A DNA stretch of 64,000 nt from an uncultured Bacteroidia bacterium (GTDB lineage: Bacteria; Bacteroidota; Bacteroidia; Bacteroidales; F082), in NCBI GenBank assembly GCA_902774295.1, contig CACYHP010000001.1, positions 372,001 to 436,000 of the forward strand, read 5' to 3'. The notes beneath the pieces were generated by a model. That model did not search any database and had not been told where the DNA came from. It saw only the letters and a program-made list of their open reading frames with translations. How positions within the stretch are numbered: position 1 is the stretch's first letter; every line of letters starts with the position of its first letter. Position numbers and translations under genes: made by a program. Below, one piece after another: positions 16,964 through 24,200 of this stretch.

Positions 16964-18025
16964 TCACTCTATCACACCCGAACCAAGCACCACAGGCTCG
17001 GTTTCATGATAAATCGTGCCGAATTGTCCGCTGGCGACACCTGAAATCATCACGTCACTGTTGATTTTTAAGCCTTTTTCTGTGATGCTGAGCGTTCCGG
17101 TGCGGAACTCCGGCTGATGACGGATTTTATATCTAACCTTTTGACCATCAATGAATTTTATAACAGGGTTCATCGCCTGAACGTCGACCAATTCGATGAT
17201 GTTGGTGTATTGCGCCTCAGGATCATAACCTTGAGAGACGTAAACGATATTGTTTTCAGTGTCTTTCTTCACCACGAACCACGGACCTCCGCCTAAGCCC
17301 AAGCCCTTGCGCTGACCTATGGTGTGGAACCAGAAGCCTTTGTGTTTGCCGAGTTTCTTGCCTGTCTCGAGCTCTATGATGTAGCCTTCCTTCTCGCCGA
17401 CATATTCACGGATATAGTCGTTGTAGTTTATCTTTCCCAAGAAGCAGATGCCTTGAGAATCATGGCGTTGAGCGCTTGGGAGACCATATTTCTCTGCTAA
17501 TTGACGCACCTCGCTCTTCGGGATGCCTCCAACAGGAAACATCGCCTTTTTCAGCTGCGGATACGTGATTCTTGCCAAGAAGTCGGTCTGGTCTTTGAAG
17601 GTGTCGACGGCCGTGCCGAGCCATGCAACTCCATCATTATCAATCCATTGCTGAGCGTAATGACCTGTGGCGATGCGGTCGAACTGATAGCCTGCCTTCT
17701 CCTCGAAGGCACCGAACTTGATGAAGCGGTTGCACATCACGTCGGGGTTGGGGGTGAGACCTTTGCGTACCGAGTCCATGGTGTAGGCGGCAACGCGGTC
17801 GTAATACTCTTTCTGCAGGTCCACGATGTCGAACTTGCAGCCGTATTTCTTAGCGATATAAGTGGTTATCTCGATGTCTTCCTCCGACGGACAGTCCATC
17901 AGATCCTCCTTGCCCTCGAGTCCTATCTTGATGTAAAAGATATGAGGGTCAATGCCTTGCTCCTTGAGGAGAGGCACTATCACTGAGCTGTCGACGCCGC
18001 CCGATACTAACGCTGCAACATTCAT
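16964..18025 (-). CDS. mnmA: tRNA-specific 2-thiouridylase MnmA
   Basis: A 353-residue PP-loop ATPase that thiolates U34 of tRNA-Lys, tRNA-Glu and tRNA-Gln. The PP-loop ALVSGGVDSSV lies at residues 5-15. The two catalytic cysteines are in NPDVMCN (near residue 96) and DSQGICF (near residue 195). RIATGHYAQ and FHTIGQRKGLGLGGGPWFV are conserved MnmA segments. The start ATG at 18023-18025 gives a standard N-terminus. It lies 3 bp downstream of exonuclease III on the same strand. Confidence 0.93.
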   Translation of the reverse strand: MNVAALVSGGVDSSVIVPLLKEQGIDPHIFYIKIGLEGKEDLMDCPSEEDIEITTYIAKKYGCKFDIVDLQKEYYDRVAAYTMDSVRKGLTPNPDVMCNRFIKFGAFEEKAGYQFDRIATGHYAQQWIDNDGVAWLGTAVDTFKDQTDFLARITYPQLKKAMFPVGGIPKSEVRQLAEKYGLPSAQRHDSQGICFLGKINYNDYIREYVGEKEGYIIELETGKKLGKHKGFWFHTIGQRKGLGLGGGPWFVVKKDTENNIVYVSQGYDPEAQYTNIIELVDVQAMNPVIKFIDGQKVRYKIRHQPEFRTGTLSITEKGLKINSDVMISGVASGQFGTIYHETEPVVLGSGVIE

Positions 18026-18028
18026 ACC

Positions 18029-18793
18029 TTATTTATTTAGTTCGACAAAAATCGGGCAATGGTCGGAGTGTTTCGCTTCCGGAAATATCGACGCATTGAC
18101 GATATTGTCTTTTAAAGTGTCTGTAACTATATGATAATCAATACGCCAGCCTTTGTTGTTGGCTCTCGCGTTGGCACGATAGCTCCACCAGGAATAATGA
18201 TTGGGCTCCTTGCAGAGATGCCTGAAGCTGTCGATGTAGCCGTCGCTCAGGAAGTCGGTGAACCACTGGCGTTCTTCCGGCAAGAAGCCTGAGTTTGTGG
18301 CGTTTCTCACAGGGTCGTGGATGTCTATCGCCTCATGGCAGATGTTGTAATCGCCTGAAAGCACAAGGTTGGGGCGTTCTTTGCGCAGGTTGTTGACATA
18401 TCCTCGGAAGAAATCGAGCCATTCCATCTTGAAATCCTGGCGTTCTTCGCCTGTGGTGCCCGAAGGATGATACACGCTCACCACCGACAAGTCACCGAAG
18501 TCAGCACGCAGGAATCGGCCTTCGTCGTCGTATTTCTTGTTGTTCATGCCGTAGACCACGTTGTCAGGCTCCTGCTTCGTGAGGATTCCCACGCCGCTGT
18601 AGCCTTTCTTCTGTGCCGGAAACCAGTAGCTGTGATAGCCCATCGCCTCGATCTCCATCACCGGAATCTGGTCAGGAGTCGCTTTCAGCTCCTGAAAACA
18701 CACCACATCCGGTGACATCATATCAATCCACTCCAGCAGGCCCTTCGCAATAGCCGCTCTGATACCATTAACGTTATAACTGATTATCTTCAT
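18029..18793 (-). CDS. xth: Exodeoxyribonuclease III family AP endonuclease
   Basis: A 254-residue EEP-fold nuclease for abasic-site repair. MKIISYNVNGIRAA, DVVCFQELKA (metal-binding Glu near residue 34), VVSVYHPSG, LVLSGDYNICHEAIDIHDP, GWRIDYHIVT and a C-terminal KHSDHCPI (catalytic Asp-His) are all present. An upstream in-frame ATG at 18803-18805 would add four residues (MTAS), but those codons fall in the end of a GTCATTTCGA repeat. The start at 18791-18793 matches the family N-terminus. Confidence 0.92.
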   Translation of the reverse strand: MKIISYNVNGIRAAIAKGLLEWIDMMSPDVVCFQELKATPDQIPVMEIEAMGYHSYWFPAQKKGYSGVGILTKQEPDNVVYGMNNKKYDDEGRFLRADFGDLSVVSVYHPSGTTGEERQDFKMEWLDFFRGYVNNLRKERPNLVLSGDYNICHEAIDIHDPVRNATNSGFLPEERQWFTDFLSDGYIDSFRHLCKEPNHYSWWSYRANARANNKGWRIDYHIVTDTLKDNIVNASIFPEAKHSDHCPIFVELNK

Positions 18794-18799
18794 ACTTGC

Positions 18800-19230
18800 C
18801 GTCATTTCGAGTGAAGCGGAGCGGAATCGAGAAATCCTCTATACCCGCTTTCTTCCAATGTATTATCTATATTTATTATTTCATTATCATTTACTAAACT
18901 AACCCAACCTGGATTCTTAGAAGTAATCAGGTTTTCTTTTTTCTTTCTACTCCATTTCTTTAATTGTGTCTCTCTTTCAATGGCCTGATTAATATCATTA
19001 TACTTTTCATAATATATACATGTTCCACAATTGTATTTATCTGTAAATGAGTCTTTACTTAGATGATGTCTATGTTCATAAACCCTTCTAATTAAATCGT
19101 TTGTAACTCCAATATATAGAGTTGTTCTGTCAAAATTGGTTACTATGTATATATAACTTTCTTTCATTGTTTCCGTTAAAAGAGGATTTCTCCACTTCGC
19201 TCCATTTCATTCCGCTCCGGTCGAAATGAC
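18800..19230. mobile_element. Inverted-repeat element containing a GIY-YIG nuclease gene
   Basis: The left arm (18800-18840, CGTCATTTCGAGTG...GAGAAATCCTCT) and the reverse-complement right arm (19181-19230, AGAGGATTTCTCC...GGTCGAAATGAC) are the same arms seen in the short repeat copies. Here the space between them holds a complete GIY-YIG gene. It therefore looks like a possible gene-carrying parent form of the short elements. No target-site duplication could be recognised. Mobility is inference. Confidence 0.6.
18802..19167 (-). CDS. GIY-YIG nuclease domain protein (UPF0213-like)
   Basis: A 121-residue single-domain GIY-YIG protein. YIYIVTN and LYIGVTNDLIRRVYEHR (Tyr, Gly and Arg of the catalytic fold, residues about 5-34) and AIERETQLKKWSRKKKENLI (metal-binding Glu, about 64-83) are all present. 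KNPGWVSL ends the usual domain. The last 13 or so residues are encoded by the arm of the GTCATTTCGA repeat, and the start codon lies 13 bp inside the other arm, so the gene fills the element exactly. Function of standalone UPF0213-like proteins is unknown. A role in mobilising the repeats is a hypothesis. Confidence 0.85.
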   Translation of the reverse strand: MKESYIYIVTNFDRTTLYIGVTNDLIRRVYEHRHHLSKDSFTDKYNCGTCIYYEKYNDINQAIERETQLKKWSRKKKENLITSKNPGWVSLVNDNEIINIDNTLEESGYRGFLDSAPLHSK

Positions 19231-19240
19231 ACATGCTCCT

Positions 19241-19657
19241 TGTCATTTCGAGCGAAACGTAGTGGAGTCGAGAAATCCTTGTTATGCCTTATTATTGTTT
19301 TATAACTTTTTTCATATTGTTCCCGTTAAAAGAGGATTTCTCCACTTCGCTCCATTTCATTCTGCTTCGGTCGAAATGACACATGCTCCTTGTCATTTCG
19401 AGCGAAACGTAGTGGAGTCGAGAAATCCTTGTTATGCCTTATTATTGTTTTATAACCTTTTTCATATCTCCACTCGCTCCATTTCATTTCGCTTCGGTCG
19501 AAATGACAAACGCTCCTTGTCATTTCGAGCGAAACGTAGTGGAGTCGAGAAATCCTTGTTATGCCTTATTATTGTTTTATAACCTTTTTCATATTGTTCC
19601 CGTTAAATGAGGATTTCTCCACTTCGCTCCATTTCATTCCGCTTCGGTCGAAATGAC
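19241..19657. repeat. Three tandem GTCATTTCGA elements, internally deleted
   Basis: Three consecutive units of about 127-140 bp (to about 19380, 19507 and 19657), separated by CATGCTCCTT- or ACGCTCCTT-like spacers. Each has TGTCATTTCGAGCGAAACG at one end and GGTCGAAATGAC at the other. The centre TTGTTTTATAACTTTTTTCAT (21-bp region), then TTGTTCCCGTTAAAAGAGG, matches the upstream region of the GIY-YIG gene including its start codon. In the tandem copies the frame ends after MKKVIKQ. This fills the 549-bp gap before the ClC gene. No intact gene is present. Confidence 0.88.
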
Positions 19658-19672
19658 GAAGAGTATATTTTT

Positions 19673-19705
19673 TTTGCAAAAGTACTAAAAAAGTTTTTAT
19701 TTTTG
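19673..19705 (+). promoter_or_regulatory. Bacteroidetes-type promoter for the ClC channel gene
   Basis: TTTG at 19673-19676, a 21-bp spacer, then TATTTTTG at 19698-19705. The start codon is only 12 bp downstream, so the leader would be very short. Confidence 0.7.
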
Positions 19706-19716
19706 CGTTCGTGAGT

Positions 19717-21504
19717 ATGAATTTGAAAGAACGAATTAAAAAATCTCTTAAGTCATTGAATGAATGGCGTTTGGCACATTTAAGCGACCGCCGTCTCATG
19801 ATACTTTTGGCTATTCCGACCGGCTTTTTGGCTGGTTTGGCTGCCGTCATCATCAAATTTCTCACTCATTCCATCCGCGATTTCTTCTTCTACATCCGCA
19901 CCCTCGAGAGTCATTTCGACTTGATGTTTTTCGTCTTGCCTGCAATAGGTATCTTATTGACAATCATCGTGATACGATATATCATCAGGCGCGAGGTAGG
20001 ACACGGAATCCCGGGACTTTTATATGCGCTTTCGCGAAACAAAGGCATAGTGAAGCCTTACACCACCTTCGCCTCCATCATCACCAGCGCGCTGACGGTC
20101 GGCTTCGGCGGTTCTGTCGGATTGGAAGGTCCTTCGGTCTCGACAGGCGGCTCCATAGGCTCTAATATCGGACAGTTTCTGAAGCTTAACCAGAAGCAAA
20201 TCAACGTGTTGATAGGCATGGGCGGCGCCTCGGCGCTGGCATCTATCTTCCAAGCGCCTATCACAGGTGTCATCTTCGCCATGGAGGTCTTCATGATAGA
20301 CATCTCCATGACGGCTCTCATCCCAATCATTATCTCGGCTTTCTGCGCCATCCTCACCTCGTATTATTTCCTCGGAAGAGCCTTTGAATATGAAATCACC
20401 ATTGCGGAGTCGTTTGTGCCGGCTAACTCATTGTATTATGTGGGTTTAGGCCTCGTGGTAGGACTCGTCTCGGCATATTTTATGAGGGTTTATTTCAGTG
20501 TTGGAAAGAAGTTCAGCAAGGTGGAGAACCCTTGGGCTCGTTTCTTTATCGCGGCATTAGGCCTAGGTGCCCTGATCTTCGTCTTCCCGTCGTTGTACGG
20601 CGAGGGCTACGAGACCATCAACGCTGCCCTCAACGGCAAAGCCTCGGACATACTGCAAGACACTATGTTTCAATCGTTTAGCGATAACATCTGGGTCGTG
20701 ATTCTGATTCTTGTGGCGATAATTCTCAGCAAGGCATTTGCCACCTCGCTCACCTTCGCCGCCGGTGGAGTGGGAGGCACCTTCGCTCCGGCGCTGTTCC
20801 TCGGTGCTATGACAGGAGCGGTCTTTGCCTTGGTAATCAATAATTTAGGCATCGGCAACCTCGACGTGTCGAAGTTCGCCCTTGTGGGAATGAGCGGTCT
20901 CATCGCAGGCATGCTGCACGCCCCTCTGACGGGTATCTTCCTCATCGCTGAGATCACCAATGGATACTCGCTGATGGTGCCTCTAATGATAGTGTCGGCA
21001 CTGTCGCTCGCCGTGAACCGAATGTTCTTCCGTGAGTCTATCTACACCCAAAGCATTGCTGAAAAAGGTGTTAAGGTGTCGTTCAATAAAGACGAGACCA
21101 TTCTTAACATGATGACTTCCAGTCACTTAATCGAGACTAACTTCGCTACGGTGCTGCCTGACCAGACCCTGGGCGACCTGGTGAAAATCATAGCGTCATC
21201 ATCGAGAAACATCTTCCCGGTGGTGGATGAAGACGGCGTTTTTAAAGGTCATATCCTCTTCGACGACGTGCGCAAATTCATGTTCGACACAACTCTTTAT
21301 AACACACCTGTCGAGAAAATCATGGTTTATCCCGACTACGTCATAAACTACGACGAGACCATGGAGAGCATCGTCCAGAAGTTCGAGGAATCTCATAAAT
21401 ACAACATCGTGATTGTCGACAACGGCAAATATCTTGGCTACATCTCCCGCGCCAACGTGTTTACTGCTTATCAGGCGACGCTGAAAGAAATATCAGCTGA
21501 ATAA
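19717..21504 (+). CDS. ClC-family chloride channel/antiporter with C-terminal CBS domains
   Basis: A 595-residue membrane protein. Residues about 30-430 form the ClC core: GSVGLEGPSVSTGG (GxxGPE-like filter region, near residue 135), GGASALASIFQAPITGVIFAMEVF, and AAGGVGGTFAPALFLGAMTGA near 350. Two CBS domains follow (about 450-595). The gating-glutamate region reads GLEGPS, so a transporter-type glutamate is kept. ATG at 19717 is preferred. A GTG two codons upstream is possible, but the promoter leaves almost no leader for it. It carries Cl- or F- across the inner membrane. Confidence 0.9.
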   Translation: MNLKERIKKSLKSLNEWRLAHLSDRRLMILLAIPTGFLAGLAAVIIKFLTHSIRDFFFYIRTLESHFDLMFFVLPAIGILLTIIVIRYIIRREVGHGIPGLLYALSRNKGIVKPYTTFASIITSALTVGFGGSVGLEGPSVSTGGSIGSNIGQFLKLNQKQINVLIGMGGASALASIFQAPITGVIFAMEVFMIDISMTALIPIIISAFCAILTSYYFLGRAFEYEITIAESFVPANSLYYVGLGLVVGLVSAYFMRVYFSVGKKFSKVENPWARFFIAALGLGALIFVFPSLYGEGYETINAALNGKASDILQDTMFQSFSDNIWVVILILVAIILSKAFATSLTFAAGGVGGTFAPALFLGAMTGAVFALVINNLGIGNLDVSKFALVGMSGLIAGMLHAPLTGIFLIAEITNGYSLMVPLMIVSALSLAVNRMFFRESIYTQSIAEKGVKVSFNKDETILNMMTSSHLIETNFATVLPDQTLGDLVKIIASSSRNIFPVVDEDGVFKGHILFDDVRKFMFDTTLYNTPVEKIMVYPDYVINYDETMESIVQKFEESHKYNIVIVDNGKYLGYISRANVFTAYQATLKEISAE

Positions 21505-21508
21505 TAAT

Positions 21509-21628
21509 CGTCATTTCGACCGGAGCCGTTAGGCGGAGCGGAGAAATCTCCAACAAATTTGCAGCTCCTCTGTTTGCAGGAGATTTCTCCATTCCGTTCC
21601 ATTTCATTCCACTTCAGTCGAAATGACG
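21509..21628. repeat. GTCATTTCGA inverted-repeat element, copy C
   Basis: A 120-bp element from CGTCATTTCGACCGGAGCCG to CAGTCGAAATGACG, with GGAGAAATCTCC and GGAGATTTCTCC as inner arm ends. It overlaps the 3' end of the exosortase-like gene on the opposite strand. Confidence 0.9.
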
Positions 21629-22207
21629 GTCCTTTTTATGGTGAAAATTATCATTCCAAATTGCCCACATCAGGAAGATCACCACATAAAACATTATCTT
21701 AAAGATAACATCATGCGCTAAGGCGAATGAATCAGGATATGGTCTTAAAAACAAGGCGATTCCGACGATTCTCACCACGTTGGTGAACTCCACTATGACC
21801 AGGCCGAGCGGGATATACCATGCTTTGTGCTTCCACGGACCGGGGAAAATGAGCATGAGGAAGAGCCAGTGCATCCATTGTTTCAAGCTGGTGCATTCTG
21901 GCGCCACCGTCACCGCGGAATATGAGTCGTGGTAATTTTCAAACATTATGGTCTGACCTTTGGTGAAGAAATCCATGCCGAAGATATGCTCCAACACCCA
22001 GGTGCTCTGGTTGAAAAGCAGCTTCGAAGCCCACACAAAAAGCTTATCGATGGTGCCCTTAATAGGCCAAAAATCCATCGGACCCTCCCAAAGAATATAA
22101 AGAAGGTGGAAACTGAAAATCAAAACAAAAAACAACCCGACATCGAAATACGTCTGGTACCGCTTGTCCGCGTAAAGCTCCTTTATCTTATCTTTATTTA
22201 TTGTCAT
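21614..22207 (-). CDS. Exosortase/archaeosortase-family protein
   Basis: A 197-residue polytopic membrane protein. The invariant triad of the exosortase superfamily is visible: Cys in TVAPECTSLKQ (near residue 103), Arg in FTNVVRIVGI (near 146) and His in ALAHDVIFK (near 167), each next to hydrophobic helices. Such enzymes cleave and attach substrates bearing PEP-CTERM-like C-terminal signals. No such substrate is seen here, although the small size resembles Bacteroidetes XrtF-like proteins. The last residues (R-H-F-D-stop) are encoded by the GTCATTTCGA repeat, another case of a repeat supplying a gene end. Confidence 0.78.
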   Translation of the reverse strand: MTINKDKIKELYADKRYQTYFDVGLFFVLIFSFHLLYILWEGPMDFWPIKGTIDKLFVWASKLLFNQSTWVLEHIFGMDFFTKGQTIMFENYHDSYSAVTVAPECTSLKQWMHWLFLMLIFPGPWKHKAWYIPLGLVIVEFTNVVRIVGIALFLRPYPDSFALAHDVIFKIMFYVVIFLMWAIWNDNFHHKKDRHFD

Positions 22208-22220
22208 AATTCTTTGTTCT

Positions 22221-22330
22221 CGTCATTTCGACCGGAGACGTAAGGCGGAGTGGAGAAATCTCAGACAATTATTAAGAAACTCTGTTTGCAGGAGATTTCT
22301 CGACTACACTTCGTTTCGCTCAAAATGACG
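22221..22330. repeat. GTCATTTCGA inverted-repeat element, copy D
   Basis: Runs from CGTCATTTCGACCGGAGACG to TTTCGCTCAAAATGACG, with inner ends GGAGAAATCTC and GGAGATTTCTC. It fills the space between the PorT-like gene and the exosortase-like gene. Confidence 0.88.
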
Positions 22331-22339
22331 GGAGGGATG

Positions 22340-23125
22340 TCATCTAATCCTGTATCCCACAGTTAGCTGCACTGAGCTTGTCTTCGACTTCACGTCATTA
22401 TAATAATACTTAATCACTCCGGCGCTGTCGTCCTCCTTATAGTTATAAGGTGTTTTATGCTGCAGCACATCGACAAAACAGAGCGTATAACGTGCTGAGA
22501 AGAACACATCGCCCCAGTAGGCCGTAAAACCGCCCGTGGCACCGACATTCAACGGACTGTATTCTGTTTTGCTGTCGTAAACGTGATTCTTATGGAACGG
22601 TCCTTTATGCGTCTCCTTAGTCATTCTGAAACAATAACTTGGTTGCACGCCGAGGTCTACAGAGAGGTATTTTATAGGGTGAATTCTGACCAAAATCGCC
22701 GCTGTGATGTTGCTCATCTTCAGATTTGACTCGTAATTGTATGTCATCACCTCATCATCGGCAATGTTTTTCTGGTCGACAGTGCCTTTCAGCTTATAGC
22801 CGTACTGGTTGTAAAGCAGCTCGAACTGAAGTCCCACCATGTCGCTTGTCATATACTCGAAAAATCCTCCGAAAAGTACGCTTCCGTTAGGTTTTACTGA
22901 TGCTCCGTCAACAGGTAGATACGAGACCGTATACGTGGTATCCTGAGTATTATGATTATAACCCATCACCGTATTCGGCTCACTGTCATCGTAATACAAC
23001 GATTTGTCGATATTCATGGTATTGATGCTTCCGCCGAAAAACAGACCGTATCTCTTGATTTGTGCCGACAAAGTCATACTGAAAACCGTCATCAATAGGA
23101 TTATAAATGCTAATTTCTTTTTCAT
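22340..23125 (-). CDS. PorT-like outer-membrane beta-barrel protein
   Basis: A 261-residue protein with a cleavable signal peptide (MKKKLAFIILLMTVFSMTLSA, cut likely after SAQ). Amphipathic beta-strands follow: YGLFFGGSINTMNI, SVLFGGFFEYM, VGLQFELLYNQYGYKLKG, ITAAILVRIHPIKYLSVDLGVQPSYCF, and a final strand SSVQLTVGYRIR ending in an aromatic/Arg pattern. This is the layout of PorT/OMP_b-brl_2 proteins common in Bacteroidetes. It resides in the outer membrane. Its partner is unknown. Confidence 0.8.
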   Translation of the reverse strand: MKKKLAFIILLMTVFSMTLSAQIKRYGLFFGGSINTMNIDKSLYYDDSEPNTVMGYNHNTQDTTYTVSYLPVDGASVKPNGSVLFGGFFEYMTSDMVGLQFELLYNQYGYKLKGTVDQKNIADDEVMTYNYESNLKMSNITAAILVRIHPIKYLSVDLGVQPSYCFRMTKETHKGPFHKNHVYDSKTEYSPLNVGATGGFTAYWGDVFFSARYTLCFVDVLQHKTPYNYKEDDSAGVIKYYYNDVKSKTSSVQLTVGYRIR

Positions 23126-23143
23126 TTTTCAAAAAATTTTTTA

Positions 23144-23180
23144 CAAAAGTAAGCAAAAAAAATAAAATGTAGTATATTTG
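23144..23180. promoter_or_regulatory. Divergent promoter region
   Basis: On the + strand TATATTTG at 23173-23180 precedes the nitrilase start by 23 bp. On the - strand TACTTTTG (plus-strand CAAAAGTA, 23144-23151) precedes the PorT-like gene by 18 bp. The -33 boxes are not clear. Confidence 0.5.
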
Positions 23181-23203
23181 TAAGATTTTTTTAAAGATTT
23201 TTT

Positions 23204-23965
23204 ATGAATTTGAGAGTGACTTGCATCCAATGTGACGTCATCGCGAGAGACCCTGAAGCTAACCGCCGTCATCTCGACGAGATGCTGAAAAACGTTGAAA
23301 ACACTGACGTTATCGTGTTTCCGGAGACGTTCACTACCGGCTTTCCTGCCGACCCTAACGAGTTCGCAGAGGAAGTGGGTGGCGTTACCATGCAATGGAT
23401 GCATGAGAAAGCTAAAGAAAAGGATTGCGCTGTCTGTGGCACCATCATCTTGAAAAATGAAGGTTTTTATAACAGCTTCATCTGGATGCAGCCCGACGGA
23501 CAATACCTTTTATATAACAAAAGACATCTGTTCACCATGGGCGGCGAGATAGGGCTGAACCGCGGCGAGGAACGTATCACGATAGAGTGGAAAGGCTGGA
23601 GAATCAGGCCTTTCGTGTGCTACGACCTGCGTTTCCCGGTGTGGGACCGCAACAGCTTTAAAGATGGCAAGTTCGAGTACGACATCGCCATCTTCACCGC
23701 TGAGTGGCCTAAGAAGAAATCGGAGGTGTGGAACACCCTTCTGAGAGCGAGAGCCATTGAAAATCAAGCGTTTGTGGTGGGCGTGAACAGAGTCGGAATT
23801 GACGACAGCAACATCGAATATAAAGGCGAGAGCATGATTCTCAACGTGAAAGGTCGCGTGGTGGAGCAAGCCGCCCCAGGTGAAAGTGTGTTCACAGCAG
23901 AGTTGAGCGAATTTGAGTTGGAGGCATTTCGCCAATACTTCGTTGTTTCAAAAGACTGGGATTAA
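23204..23965 (+). CDS. Carbon-nitrogen hydrolase (omega-amidase/Nit2-like)
   Basis: A 253-residue nitrilase-superfamily enzyme. The Glu-Lys-Cys triad is visible: Glu in VIVFPETFTTGF (near 41), Lys in YNKRHLF (near 107) and Cys in RPFVCYDLRFPVW (near 140). The subgroup pattern matches YafV/Nit2 omega-amidases, which hydrolyse the amide of alpha-ketoglutaramate and related repair substrates. It is a cytosolic enzyme, divergently transcribed from the PorT-like gene. ATG at 23204 fits the family N-terminus NLRVTCIQ. Confidence 0.9.
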   Translation: MNLRVTCIQCDVIARDPEANRRHLDEMLKNVENTDVIVFPETFTTGFPADPNEFAEEVGGVTMQWMHEKAKEKDCAVCGTIILKNEGFYNSFIWMQPDGQYLLYNKRHLFTMGGEIGLNRGEERITIEWKGWRIRPFVCYDLRFPVWDRNSFKDGKFEYDIAIFTAEWPKKKSEVWNTLLRARAIENQAFVVGVNRVGIDDSNIEYKGESMILNVKGRVVEQAAPGESVFTAELSEFELEAFRQYFVVSKDWD

Positions 23966-24003
23966 TGTTAATTAACGAGCTTATTCAATTGTTCGCGAGA
24001 ATA

Positions 24004-24093
24004 AAGGATTTCTCCACTACGCCTATCGGCTCCGGTCGAAATGACAAGCTCACGTCATTTCGAGCGAAACGGAGTGGAGTCGAGAAATCCTTT
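24004..24093. repeat. GTCATTTCGA element, copy E (inside-out orientation)
   Basis: The arms occur in the reverse order. A right arm (AAGGATTTCTCC...GGTCGAAATGAC) is followed 8 bp later by a left arm (GTCATTTCGAGCG...GAGAAATCC). The same junction arrangement separates the tandem units at 19241-19657. It is followed by A/T-rich sequence to 24200. Confidence 0.85.
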
Positions 24094-24129
24094 ATAGTAA
24101 TAAACAAACAAATAAGCTATTAAGCTAAT

Positions 24130-24199
24130 AAACTTTTAAACTAAAAAACTTTAAACTTGTTAAACAACTCTAAACTCTACACTCTAAACTCTAAACTAA
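24130..24199. repeat. CTAAACTCTACACT leader repeat, copy 1
   Basis: AAACTTGTTAAACAACTCTAAACTCTACACTCTAAACTC-type sequence ends right at the start of trkA. Similar blocks end right at the starts of the genes at 49034 and 50410. Confidence 0.8.
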
Positions 24200-24200
24200 T

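Noticed and set aside
19226..19582. 118-codon + strand frame through the tandem repeats
   Set aside because: It is built entirely of the repeat arms translated (HFERNVVESRNPC-like units) and is a by-product of the repeats.
19232..19660. CRISPR-like regular repeats
   Set aside because: Units are about 127-140 bp inverted-repeat elements with no unique spacers of 30-40 bp and no cas genes. They belong to the GTCATTTCGA family.
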